64,000 nt of DNA from Arcuatula senhousia (lineage: Eukaryota; Mollusca; Bivalvia; Mytilida; Mytilidae): positions 16,634,745 through 16,698,744 of the forward strand of contig OZ020316.1 of assembly GCA_963971305.1 (NCBI GenBank), given 5' to 3'. A program made the translations under genes and the position numbers. The notes beneath the pieces were generated by a model, which was given only the letters and a program-made list of their open reading frames with translations, was not told where the DNA came from and ran no database searches. Below, piece by piece: positions 12,601 to 20,736 of this stretch (position 1 is the first letter of the stretch; every line of letters begins with the position of its first letter).

Positions 12601-15600
12601 TAGCGGATGCTAAATTGAGAATTAATTTTTCTACCCCCATCTTTTCCCCCTTATTATGTAATTAGGGGCCAAAAGGGACCAAAATGGAAATTTTTTTACT
12701 TGTGATCCGATTTTGAAAATTTTTTTTGCATGTTCTTGTCAAATAGTGGATACAAAATTGAGAATTAATTTTTGCGACCCCCCCTTTTCCCCTGTTATGA
12801 AATTAGGGACCAAAATTGAAACTTATTTATTTGTGGTCTGAAAAAAAATAATTCCTTTTAAAATGTGAATTTAGAAAGTCCACCAAAAGTTGCATGTGTC
12901 AAAAACCTTTGTCAGTCCACCATGGGCTGCATATGTCCAGAGCAATTGACTATCCATATTGGGCCTAAAACGTACAGGGTTCAACATGTTGCGGTCGTAT
13001 CATGCTCCGCTCGGCGAAGCTTTTTATTTGTGGTTTACGAAGATGGCATTGATACACAAAATTTGATACCCCACGAAAAGGAAATTTAACATTTATCTGT
13101 ATGCTGCAGATATCAAAACAACGAATTTAAGAATTCACTAACTTTTCAATTTTAATCAAACCACAAAAATTGGTACCCATGAAACTAAATGATTCTACAG
13201 TTATTGAATATTACCCAAGTGGTATTTGTTCCATAATATTGTAGAAGTTATTTTGCACTATTCTTATACTGTATTTTCAGCCCTTTGACAGAGCCTTCAT
13301 TGATAACCCAGGACCTATGGTTGTATTTGCTACCCCAGGAATGTTACATGCAGGACTTTCACTACAAGTCTTCAAAAAGTGGGCACCAAATGGCAATAAT
13401 ATGGTAAGAGATAAATCTGAATGTGATGTTATTATATTTTTAGTAAATTTCTAATAACTTGATTGGCTTTTGACGTGATCAAAAAAATAATTCAAATGTT
13501 TTTATTTTGTAAACATAGCAGGGAAAAAATGTTTCCCTGCTTTGTTTACATTACTATTGTATCACTTAGAAAAATCAATAATGTGATGTCACCAGGTAAA
13601 CGATGAACTAAAAATATACTTTATTTTGCTATGATTAATGCACAGTTTCGACCATATTTTTCTGGATCATACATGATGGTGTGCATAATACACCCCATCA
13701 GAGATTTTGATACATTTTCATGACTAACAGCAATTGCAAAAGATCGATGTTTGTCAGACTTTGGACACAAGATTCATCCATGAAATAACACAAGAATCAT
13801 ACTCACGTGATTTCTATTGATTCATTTACATACGATTGGAATGTCCTAAATCTTAGAATATAATGCCATTTAATGAAATAATGAAGACAGTTTATACCCT
13901 ACTTAAACATATAGTGTGTTGTTCTGTTCAGCTGTTTGTTAGTCCTTCCTCCCATATAAGGTCTACCTTCAGGTTGAATATATAGAAAATAATGAGATGT
14001 GGAATAAGTGTACGCGACACATCCCACAATTAAGTGGCAATTCAGAAAAACCACAAGTTACTTGAAGTTACTTTTCAATGTTGCAAGATGGGGCATCCTG
14101 TCTTTTAGACATATTCTTGTTGTTTAATTCCATAGACATACAAATATTAGATTTCTTGTTCCAGGTGATAATGCCAGGTTACTGTGTGGCTGGTACTGTG
14201 GGACATAAGATATTGAACGGAGCTCGCAGACTGGAGGTGGAAAATAAACAAACTGTAAGGACAATCTGAAAAAGTATTTGAATTGCATTAGACACTCTTT
14301 GATTTTCACTAGTACTTAAGGCTCTAAAATGGTGAATGTTGGTCGATGGTGTTCAGGTGTTAAAAATATTTCTGTAACAGTTTACTCAGCAGTTTCTTAA
14401 TATTACTGGCATATTGGGTATGCAGCATCAGCATGGAGTCTCATTTTAGACCTGTTGCCAAACTACTTTCTGTTAAACCAATAGACCTTTATTTTTATGT
14501 CTATTTAGACTAACTGGAGATGCTTTAGCCTAAAGTTGAAATCAAAATTTGACTAGAATTTGAATTGGAATGAAAGATACATTTGAAAATTCAACCTTAA
14601 TTCCTTAGTTCTGAAGACCAATATAGAAAAAGCTTCAATGATAAAATATAAAATAGATAAGTACACAGGGTTTTTCATATCAGGCCCCATATCATTCTGA
14701 GACTCCAATACAAGGTTGAGGCTTCAGTTGAGACCATGATATTGGTCGAGGAATTATATATGCCCTGATATGGAAAATCCTGTGTCATATTCCTTTCATC
14801 ACATCATTTACACACAAGTTCTTAAAATACTCTAGAAAACTGACGCTATTTTTTTGCACACTTAAAACGAAAACACAAAAGTATTCAATTTCTATAATTA
14901 ATTTATAATTTTAATTGTCATTTAATATAAATACAATCGTCACACCTACCTTAGAGGCCTTTATATGACCATATGAAGTCCTCTGATGAGCATGCCAGGA
15001 TTTGATATAGCAAAATTAAGCAAACAAAGTCTTGGTATTGCATATAAGATCCCTGGTCAAATCTTTTGGCTGTTTCACCTGGGCAGATTCACAAATTTTA
15101 CATGTAAGTTTACTCTGTGTTTTTTTTTCTATATTCAGTTAGAAGTAAAGTTGAGTGTACAGTACATGTCATTCAGTGCCCATGCTGATGCCAAGGGTAT
15201 CATGCAGCTGATATCATGGTGTGAACCTAAGAATGTCATGCTGGTCCATGGAGAGGCAGAGAAAATGGACTTCCTTAAAAATAAGATTCAGCATCAGTTT
15301 GGTAAGACTTCTTTGTGAATGATTTAATTTTTTGAAAAGGTTTTTTTATTGTACAAATGATTTTTTATTTTCATGAAGCGAACTTTTACCTGCCCCAAAA
15401 TAATTGTTATAAGATATCATAAGTAAAGCAAACAACAAAATAACAGTGATGATCTATATTGTACATTGTACAGTTACCTGTCCAAGGTTGGTGGTTTCCC
15501 TCATGTAATCTGGTTCCCTCAACCTTCAAATCTGACTGCCTTGTATTGTCCAGGTGCGTCAAAAAGCTCATTAAACACCAACACACATGCACAATTGTAC

Positions 15601-18600
15601 TAGTTAGTTTTTTAACTTAAGAATATCATTAACAAATCTCATAAATATTTTAGGTATAGATTGTTTCAAGCCAGCTAATGGGGAGACTGCTGTCATACAC
15701 ACACAACATAATATACCAGTGGATGTCTCATTACCTTTGCTTAAAAGAGAAGCTTCTAAATCAGGTATTTTAGATCAATGAATGAAGCAAAGAGGCATAA
15801 GTAGGGCATGTTGAAATTCTGAAAGGGCAACGACAAAGCCAGTAAACAAGAACGAAAACAGCATGCAAAGCACTTAAACGTAAAAACACAAAAACAACTG
15901 AACAAAAATCAAACGAAAAGATTGGCAAAAGTTCTTTCAATCATGCAGGAAATTGTGTTATTTTAGGACTAACTTACAGGAAAAATTCACATTGTGCCAT
16001 TTGGTCAGACAAATCAAAATTGAAATGTGGAAAGTCTGCAAATGTTTTAATATAAAGAAATTTTAAAGAATTATATAAACTTGTTTGATGGTGTGTATTG
16101 AAAAGACAGTCTCTTTATGTTTATCTTGTTCTTATTTACTCATTTTGTCTTTGCAATTTCAGACATTTGACATTCGATTCCCAATGGCAACTCATCACTT
16201 CTTTTACCACCATACACTACATACTTTATTTAAAATAGGATTTTTTTGTTTGAATTCAGGAAATGCAAGAAATTAAAATCCAGGTATTTACTGGGAAGAT
16301 GCTGAAAAAAAATTGTTATATGAATAGTTTTCTTAGTGACATCTAATAGCATCTTGACATTTGGTATCAAGCCTCATCATTGGATCATTGGGTCCCTTAT
16401 TGTGGGATTCTATTCCAGTCCTGTTGCTCACCTACTTCCTGTTTTAACATATCAAGTTATCTTTGCCTTTGACCTACTTGTATATATCTTTCAGGCATCC
16501 TTCCTCCTGATCCCAAAAGACCCAAGATATTTCATGGAGCTCTGGTTATGAGAGACACGGTGAGTTTTGATGTAAACATATAACAAACCAGTCTTAATGG
16601 TATTCAAATCTTTGCATTTTTAAGACCTATGTCATGTGTTATATCATCTACAGTCGATTTTTTTTAATATATACAATCTCTTCACTTTATAATTTTCTGA
16701 GGTGTTACTTGAGTCTTAACAAAAGGTAATGTAATCATATTTGTTTTTTTCTCTAGAAACTCCAATTAATAGACCCTGGCCAGGCATTGAAAGATCTGGG
16801 TCTGGAGGAACACAACTTGAGGTTCACATCTACTGTCATCCTTGACGAAGAAGGTCCAACCAATCAGACGGCTGATAGGATTTATAAAGTTGTCAAAAGG
16901 TAATGAAGTTGTTTTAAAGCAAAACTAAGTTGCTCGCAAAACTAAGTTGATGGTATTAAAAAACAAGGAAAATTAAGAACGTATTGTAGAATCAAAGAAT
17001 CTTTCAAACGAGAACCTTATTTGCACTGTATAAAATCTTTCTCTACAAGGAAGTGTCTGACACAGTTTAGAATAGGTGCTCATAAATTAGCGATAGAGAA
17101 AGACAGGTATTTAAATATAAACAAAAATAATCCATTTTGCAAACTTTGTAATACACAGGAAATCGAAGACGAGATACATTTTCTTATGCACTGTCCCTCG
17201 TACACTGTAGAGCGGGCAAATCTGTTCAGTGAAGTAGATAAACTTTGCTCAAACTTTCAACAATTAGACGTAAATAACAAATTTTTCTGGTTGTTATCTT
17301 GTAAAAACGAGAAGATATATAATATGTTAGCATCTTATACCCAAAAATGTTTTCAAATACGAGAGACTGTTAAGAGATTATGAATCGTCACGAGTCATGC
17401 TACATGTGTAATTATTGTTTGTTTTCTAATTTGTTTATTTTATTTCCATTATTATTGTCAGATTATTATTTTTCATGTACAAATTATGTATTTATATATG
17501 CTTTTTCGAGGGCCCATGATTTGGTGTAATAAATTATACTTATACATTATTAATTGTAGGAATTTGTGTAAGTTTAAACGTTGTTGGAGTTCCACTTTCT
17601 TAGTTTTCTTTGGTCATGTTAAACCATGGAATTTTCCCATGGAGTTGTCTTAACTACATATTCACAAATCCACTATTATGTAAATTATACCAATCTACAG
17701 TAGTTTTAAATACTTTGGAAAAAGTACTTTCTCTTATTTATGGTTGAGCTTTAACATTGATTTCAATGTTGTAATAATATGTTTTTGTTTTCATATTCAT
17801 ATATCCACTATGAAATATTGTGACATTTAGGTCATAATCCAAACAAACTACAAAATGTCATAAACAATATTTTAACATATGTGAGTTATTTTTATTTTAT
17901 GTCTATTTTTAGCAACCTGAAGGGCTACCCAGTGAGTTATTTTTATTTTTGTCTATTTTTAGCAACCTGAAGGGCTACCCAGTGAGTTATTCATCTGATG
18001 GGTCCATTAGTATATCAGACTCAGTTTTGGTCCAGGTATCAGGAGATGAAGAGTCCAAGTCTGTCTTGGTCTCTTGGTCCCATCAGGTTAGTGCAGCTAT
18101 TTTTAGAATGATTTAATATGGAGCATTTGTAAGTCACCTCCAATGTGTTCCCTGGTAGGGACATTAAGAAGCCATTTTGGCACTATCTGTTGTCTTGCAT
18201 CATACGTCCTGCATCCAGCATCCTGCAGCATCGCAAAATAATTCTGTCACATTTTTCTTGTCAACTACATGCAACAGGCTCTTTAAACTTTAGGTCCAGT
18301 TTCATTCTATTATGCAATAGTACTGTATGGTGTAAATCAATTTTATACCAATAACTCTTTTACTTCCTGTTTACCAAAAAACATAAAAAAGCAATAAATA
18401 TCCAGGCTCTATCTAGTTATTTTGTCATGTGCAACAAGTTTGAAAGGTTGGTCCACACAGAATAATATAAGAAATGGTAGGTTCCATTGCCACTTGTTGA
18501 CAATAATTCTTTACCAATATTCCTTTAATCCAGTTTAGGCAGGTTCTAAAACTTAGACTCACCCCCTTTTTGTGTTGCAATATAGAACCAGACATTGGTT

Positions 18601-18880
18601 GTTCTTATATTAGCAAAAATATTTGAACTCATGTTATTTATTTGAGTGTATTGTTATGTAAGATACAATACATATAATTCTCAAGAAACAAAACTAAAAC
18701 TCTTTGAATGGGATGTAAGTTAAGTTGTCATAAGTTTTTGAATAAGATATAAGAAAATGAAAGAAATGCATGTTGAAGTACCTATATTTCTTTTCCTCTC
18801 ATTCTGTTCTATTTTCGTTTAAGGATGAAGACATTGGCAGTTATTTGTTGACAATGCTGAAAACAGAACTCAACACCTGA
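665..18880 (+). CDS. INTS11: Integrator complex subunit 11, complete, 18 coding exons, 597 aa
   Basis: INTS11 is the RNA endonuclease of the nuclear Integrator complex, which cleaves nascent snRNA and paused mRNA transcripts. Joining 18 exons with canonical GT-AG borders gives 1794 nt, close to the 600 residues of human INTS11. The metallo-beta-lactamase core is intact: D in MMDCG, HFHLDH (H68, H70, D72, H73), H157 in YAGHVLG and D178 in TGDYN. The beta-CASP residues are E203 in ESTYATT, H392 in FSAHAD and H414 in LVHGE, at the human numbering. The C-terminal region that binds INTS9 is encoded by exons 14-18. Coding exons: 665-692, 2640-2651, 3428-3513, 4026-4099, 5178-5289, 5782-5898, 6630-6728, 7009-7182, 7920-8039, 11193-11288, 13281-13403, 14165-14254, 15139-15301, 15654-15764, 16495-16559, 16757-16899, 17963-18086, 18824-18880. 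All phases agree. Introns 9 and 16 contain LINE sequence, and introns 9 and 16 also contain copies of their own 3' splice site. Confidence 0.97.
693..2639 (+). other. INTS11 intron 1
   Basis: Apart from the LINE relic at 1893-2460, I see nothing coding. Short AT-rich and T-rich tracts only. Confidence 0.6.
1893..2460 (-). pseudogene. Degraded LINE reverse-transcriptase C-terminus, antisense in INTS11 intron 1
   Basis: Two open stretches on the - strand follow one another. The 2460-2242 stretch contains [19 protein letters not shown] followed by HIDIPAL, the W-x-S-L-x-x-R-R...RL..YK..G..DIP pattern at the C-terminus of LINE reverse transcriptases. The 2165-1893 stretch has [20 protein letters not shown] then FKTALL, which fits the end of the same domain. 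The frame is broken between them, so this is a relic. Confidence 0.6.
2640..2651 (+). CDS. INTS11: INTS11 exon 2, 12-nt microexon
   Basis: Between TTTTTTCAG and GTAAGT lie 12 bases that complete Gly10 and encode A-G-Q plus the first base of Asp14. This restores the conserved LGAGQDVGRSC string exactly, so the exon is needed despite its size. Confidence 0.93.
3428..3513 (+). CDS. INTS11: INTS11 exon 3
   Basis: Residues 14-42, [14 protein letters not shown] to HMGYNDD, including motif 1 MMDCG. Acceptor TATTTTAG, donor GTGAGT. Confidence 0.95.
4026..4099 (+). CDS. INTS11: INTS11 exon 4
   Basis: Residues 43-66 and two bases of codon 67 ([20 protein letters not shown], then CVII). Acceptor TTTTTAG, donor GTAAGC at 4100. 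The longer open frame running to 4333 is only read-through into the intron. Confidence 0.95.
5178..5289 (+). CDS. INTS11: INTS11 exon 5, catalytic HFHLDH motif
   Basis: Residues 67-104. Carries HFHLDHCG (metal ligands H68, H70, D72, H73), then [19 protein letters not shown]. Acceptor TTTTCAG, donor GTATGA. Confidence 0.96.
5331..5454 (+). mobile_element. Family D hairpin-ended element, short internally deleted copy
   Basis: Starts after TTTTT with ATGCCC...GGGCAT arms (5331-5358), followed by GTCCGTCTCTCC. Near the other end GGGGCAT recurs (5425-5431), followed by a weak CCGTTTGG hairpin and TATTCTTG before a TTTATA flank. Inside INTS11 intron 5. Confidence 0.6.
5782..5898 (+). CDS. INTS11: INTS11 exon 6
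   Basis: Residues 105-143 ([20 protein letters not shown] and onward). Acceptor ATTTCAG, donor GTACTT. Confidence 0.95.
6209..6372 (+). repeat. Family F dispersed repeat, copy 1
   Basis: Contains TTTACTGGTTTTGTCTCTGC and GACATTTGGATGCC...GGTACCTCTGCTTCT, closely matching 58735-58965 and, less closely, 34800-35230. Inside INTS11 intron 6. No coding content is convincing. Confidence 0.65.
6630..6728 (+). CDS. INTS11: INTS11 exon 7
   Basis: Residues 144-176 with [15 protein letters not shown]157 is a metal ligand. Acceptor TTTGTAG, donor GTGAGT. Confidence 0.95.
7009..7182 (+). CDS. INTS11: INTS11 exon 8, D178 and E203
   Basis: Residues 177-234. [19 protein letters not shown] carries D178, and [20 protein letters not shown] carries E203, the catalytic position. 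Acceptor ATTAAAG, donor GTATAT. Confidence 0.96.
7268..7500 (+). repeat. Family E dispersed repeat, copy 1
   Basis: Begins after GATTTTTA with CTGGATTTCATGGAGTGAAA, a decayed hairpin, then a G-rich GGGTGGGC...GCGGGCGGG stretch and CACTTGATATTTGGTATACA. Shares this text with 41585-41830 and parts of 14340-14480 and 16245-16450. Inside INTS11 intron 8. Confidence 0.6.
7920..8039 (+). CDS. INTS11: INTS11 exon 9
   Basis: Residues 235-274 ([20 protein letters not shown] and onward to GLTEK). Acceptor TTTTTAG, donor GTACAT. Confidence 0.95.
8327..8736 (+). repeat. Splice-site minisatellite before INTS11 exon 10, upstream block (about 8 units)
   Basis: The unit is 49 bp and contains GATTTTTAG (acceptor) directly followed by GCCAATCATTATTACAAGCT (first bases of exon 10), then GTTTACACATGTTTATAT. 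Variants change GGCC to GGCT or GGCCC and TTTTTAG to TTTGTAG or TATGTAG. The block is interrupted at 8736 by a LINE and resumes at 10020. Confidence 0.95.
8737..9835 (+). pseudogene. LINE ORF2 fragment: reverse-transcriptase thumb and C-terminal zinc motif
   Basis: Open from the insertion point (upstream codons 8711-8736 belong to the minisatellite) to TAG at 9833-9835. It begins [18 protein letters not shown], the K-T-x-x-x-x-F segment that follows the catalytic YxDD of LINE reverse transcriptases. Then come [11 protein letters not shown] and [11 protein letters not shown]. Near the end, [20 protein letters not shown] forms the CxxC...H...C element usual at the end of these ORF2 proteins. 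The endonuclease and the catalytic palm are absent, so it cannot be autonomous. Confidence 0.88.
8737..10019 (+). mobile_element. 5'-truncated LINE retrotransposon inserted in the minisatellite
   Basis: The insert splits a repeat unit. The sequence ATTATTAC flanks it at 8729-8736 and again at 10020-10027, a likely 8-bp target-site duplication. It ends TTTGGAATAAAGTATTATTATT, a poly(A)-signal-like and TATT-type 3' tail typical of several LINE clades. It lies in sense orientation in INTS11 intron 9. The coding frame has no stop over about 366 codons, so the insertion looks recent. Confidence 0.88.
10020..11217 (+). repeat. Splice-site minisatellite before INTS11 exon 10, downstream block (about 25 units)
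   Basis: The same 49-bp unit, with 50-bp variants carrying TTTATCACATG and others with TTCACACATG. These variants recur in a fixed order (TTTATCAC, TTTACAC, TTCACAC), which points to amplification of multi-unit blocks. The last unit contains the genuine acceptor (11191-11192) and exon 10 start (11193). Confidence 0.95.
11193..11288 (+). CDS. INTS11: INTS11 exon 10, genuine last copy of the splice-site minisatellite
   Basis: Residues 275-306 ([20 protein letters not shown] to FKHIK). The acceptor GATTTTTAG and the first about 25 exon bases equal the upstream 49-bp repeat unit; only here does the frame continue (TTTATTACATGG in place of TTTACACATG). Using any upstream unit would read GCC AAT CAT TAT TAC and then reach an in-frame TGA. 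Confidence 0.94.
11637..13020 (+). mobile_element. Family C hairpin-ended non-coding element
   Basis: The 5' hairpin spans 11637-11667: arms TATACGACCGCAAA and TTTGCGGACGTATA with loop AAA and one mismatch. A GTCGTCGTTGTCGTTGTCG tract follows. Near the 3' end TTGCGGTCGTAT (12989-13000) repeats the hairpin's 3' arm, followed by hairpin GCTCCGC-TCG-GCGAAGC (13004-13020, one G-T pair). T5 tracts flank both sides. The body has about 180-bp modules starting at roughly 12130, 12310 and 12490 with AGTCTCCATAGGGTCGAAGT and GGGGTTACGGCC. No coding potential. Inside INTS11 intron 10. Confidence 0.82.
13281..13403 (+). CDS. INTS11: INTS11 exon 11
   Basis: Residues 307-347 ([20 protein letters not shown] and onward). 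Acceptor ATTTTCAG, donor GTAAGA. Confidence 0.95.
13920..14119 (+). mobile_element. Family D element, 3' part
   Basis: Shares CAATGTTGCAAGATGGGGCA with the copy at 5331-5454. GGGGCAT is followed by CC and a perfect small hairpin TGTCT-TTT-AGACA (14099-14111), then TATTCTTG. The 5' hairpin is not recognisable. Lies just before INTS11 exon 12. Confidence 0.55.
14165..14254 (+). CDS. INTS11: INTS11 exon 12
   Basis: Residues 348-377 ([20 protein letters not shown] and onward). Acceptor TGTTCCAG, donor GTAAGG. Confidence 0.95.
14340..14480 (+). repeat. Family E dispersed repeat, decayed copy 2
   Basis: Shares GGTATGCAGCATCAGCATGG and AGACCTGTTGCCAAACTACT with the family E text. No hairpin left. 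INTS11 intron 12. Confidence 0.4.
15139..15301 (+). CDS. INTS11: INTS11 exon 13, beta-CASP motifs
   Basis: Residues 378-431. Contains [15 protein letters not shown] (H392) and [12 protein letters not shown] (H414). Acceptor TATATTCAG, donor GTAAGA at 15302. Confidence 0.96.
15654..15764 (+). CDS. INTS11: INTS11 exon 14
   Basis: Residues 432-468 ([15 protein letters not shown], then [13 protein letters not shown]). Matches the PANGET and GLLKRE blocks of the human protein. Acceptor ATTTTAG, donor GTATTT. Confidence 0.93.
16245..16450 (+). repeat. Family E dispersed repeat, copy 3
   Basis: Shares TTGACATTTGGTATCAAGCC, GGGTCCCTTATTGTGGGATT and CTCACCTACTTCCTGTTTTA with the other E copies. A decayed start AATTCAGGAAATG...TTAAAATCCAG may be its hairpin. 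INTS11 intron 14, ending about 45 bp before exon 15. Confidence 0.5.
16495..16559 (+). CDS. INTS11: INTS11 exon 15
   Basis: Residues 469-490 ([20 protein letters not shown], then DT), equivalent to human GLLPEAKKPRLLHGTLIM. Acceptor CTTTCAG, donor GTGAGT. Confidence 0.94.
16757..16899 (+). CDS. INTS11: INTS11 exon 16
   Basis: Residues 491-537 and two bases of codon 538 ([20 protein letters not shown] and onward). Acceptor TTCTCTAG, donor GTAATG. Confidence 0.94.
16930..17545 (+). mobile_element. 5'-truncated LINE 3' fragment in INTS11 intron 16
   Basis: Contains a LINE ORF2 C-terminus (open 17021-17383, last codons KRL then TGA) with [20 protein letters not shown] forming CxxC...H...C. It ends ATGATTTGGTGTAATAAATT, a LINE-like 3' end. 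Different in sequence from the LINE at 8737, so a different family. The 5' breakpoint is not precise. Confidence 0.75.
17881..17981 (+). repeat. Tandem duplication of the INTS11 exon 17 splice acceptor
   Basis: Two units of 51 and 50 bp, each reading GTGAGTTATTTTTATTTT...TATTTTTAG followed by CAACCTGAAGGGCTACCCA. The unit starts with GTGAGTTATT, which also follows the second unit inside the true exon (CCA GTG AGT TAT TCA). This 10-bp direct repeat is the likely slippage site. Confidence 0.93.
17963..18086 (+). CDS. INTS11: INTS11 exon 17, downstream copy of a duplicated acceptor
   Basis: Residues 538-579 ([20 protein letters not shown], then VLVQ... and LVSWSHQ). An identical acceptor and the first 19 exon bases occur 50 bp upstream (17911-17931). 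The downstream acceptor at 17961-17962 keeps the frame; the upstream one would lead into a stop. Confidence 0.92.
18824..18880 (+). CDS. INTS11: INTS11 exon 18 and stop codon
   Basis: Residues 580-597 ([18 protein letters not shown]) then TGA. Acceptor TCGTTTAAG. Human ends QDEELGSYLTSLLKKG, a few residues longer. Confidence 0.94.
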   Translation, partial: DEDIGSYLLTMLKTELNT

Positions 18881-19260
18881 ACCACTGGAAATAAGAAAAC
18901 ACAAAGAAAGTAAATACAGAATTACTTAAAAACTTTCCAGAGTGATAGTTTTCACTTTCGGTTTTTGAAAACAGGAAAAGGATAACTCTGCACACAGCAT
19001 CAACTCATGGCAACAAATAAACAACATGAATTGCATTATCAAGTAACTTAGACATTTGTGAACAGAAAAAGCTCATGTGATAGTGCAAAATCTACATACC
19101 AGTATCTCTGTGACCTCTATTTTCATGTTTTACAGTTCATACATTGTATAGTATGTTTGTATAACATAATATGATAGTTTTGCCATTATGTTGAATGCTA
19201 GGTAATATGTCATGAATGTGTATATAAATCAGGATTCTGAATAAATGATGTAAATGACAG
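18881..19260 (+). terminator. INTS11: INTS11 3' UTR with poly(A) signal
   Basis: AATAAA lies at 19240-19245, about 360 bp after the stop, in TCTGAATAAATGATG. It is the first canonical signal after the stop codon, so the 3' end is placed near 19260. Confidence 0.7.
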
Positions 19261-20063
19261 ATGTATTGATATGAGTTCTTTGTACTGCTTACTTTGATTT
19301 AATGTTATAAACCTTCTTCTCAATGAAAATATAAAATCATGTTCAGGCTGTTGGGTGTTATAATGGTGCATTTTTTGTACCAGGTAGACTGTTTATTATT
19401 TATCTCCTGGACAAGCAAGGAGAAAGTCTAAATATAAAAAAAAATAGAGATTGTAAAAATCAGAAAAGTTACACTTGTGAGGAAATATGAACTTTTAGTA
19501 AGTCAAGTGGCAGTGGTCAGAAAATAGCTCTCACCACTTTTTCTTCTAACAATGCTCTCACCATGTTTCTATAAAAGTTTTCAAAGCATTGCTCATTTTA
19601 AAGACCATTCATTCTTTCAAGACCAGATCTGACTGTCCAAATAATTCACAATTAATGTTTGAAAATTGGGTGGCAAGAATTCTTTGCTTGCGAGAACTGT
19701 TCTGTGACCACCATATATGGTATAGATGCAAATTACATTATATTTTGATATTTATTTTCAATCCACAAAACGTACATATAACATCCCCTTATAGTAAATT
19801 ATAATGAACTACACAAATCATTTCTCATAAATAAAATAATCATTAATATATTATAGCTGAGCAAATTCTCTTACTAAGATGATGTTTTAATGCTGACCAA
19901 CTTTATTTTCCCCTGTTGTTACACTATAAAGCCCAGTATATGTAAAAAAATCAATACCTTATTGATTATAAAATACAAAATGTACCATACAAACAAAAAA
20001 GAAAATTCTATTTCAACCATGTAATGATTCTTGGTGACTTCTTTGTAAATAAAAAATGGTCAT
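19261..20063. other. Convergent intergenic region
   Basis: Lies between the 3' ends of INTS11 and the cyclase gene. AATAAA-like sequences in - orientation (TTTATT near 20051) could serve the cyclase gene. I see no repeats or genes. Confidence 0.5.
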
Positions 20064-20736
20064 CTAAAGTAAAATTGTAAGAAGTGAAATCAGGATGCCC
20101 CCAATAACCAGTCCACGATTCAAGATGGCAGCAGTACCATCTGACCTTGGAATCATTGCATAGAGACGGACAGGGAAGCCACTGCCTTCTATAATTTTGA
20201 CGGGAGCAGCAGAGATATAAGTGCCACTTGGGGGAATTTTATCCAGATGAGCCACATTCTCCAATCCACAAATGTTTTCCTTGGCCGTAATGACATGTAC
20301 TGGGAAAGTCCTTGATTGGCCGTAATCAAAAGCTGGTGTATCTGAACCAATGATGTGCATTTTACGATTGTTTATGATCCATTTGACTGCATCTTCATGA
20401 AACCCTGGATAATGAATGGATGATGTGTTTAATGGATTGTTCGTACCAAAAACCTTATGGGAGTCAGGATAGTTTTTCTCCCAACCAGAATTCATGATAA
20501 TGATAGCACCATCTGGAATTTTCCCATATTTTTTCTCCCAGTCCATAACATCCTTAACTGTAACTCGATAGTCTGGGTTATTTTTAACTTTGTCCTTGAC
20601 ATTGATGATAACTCCTGGACCAATGAGATGTGAGATGGGTATTTGATGTGCATGCCAACCATGTTCATTGAAGTGACTTGGAGCATCCAGATGAGTTCCT
20701 ATGTGTTCCGTACTGTTGATGGTATTGGAATATATC
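20064..20736 (-). CDS. Cyclase gene exon 2, catalytic domain to stop
   Basis: Acceptor TATTTGTAG (ends at 20737), then G completing Trp57 and IYSNTINSTEHIGTHLDAPS. The longer open frame starting at 20753 is intron read-through. Stop codon at 20066-20064. Confidence 0.92.
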
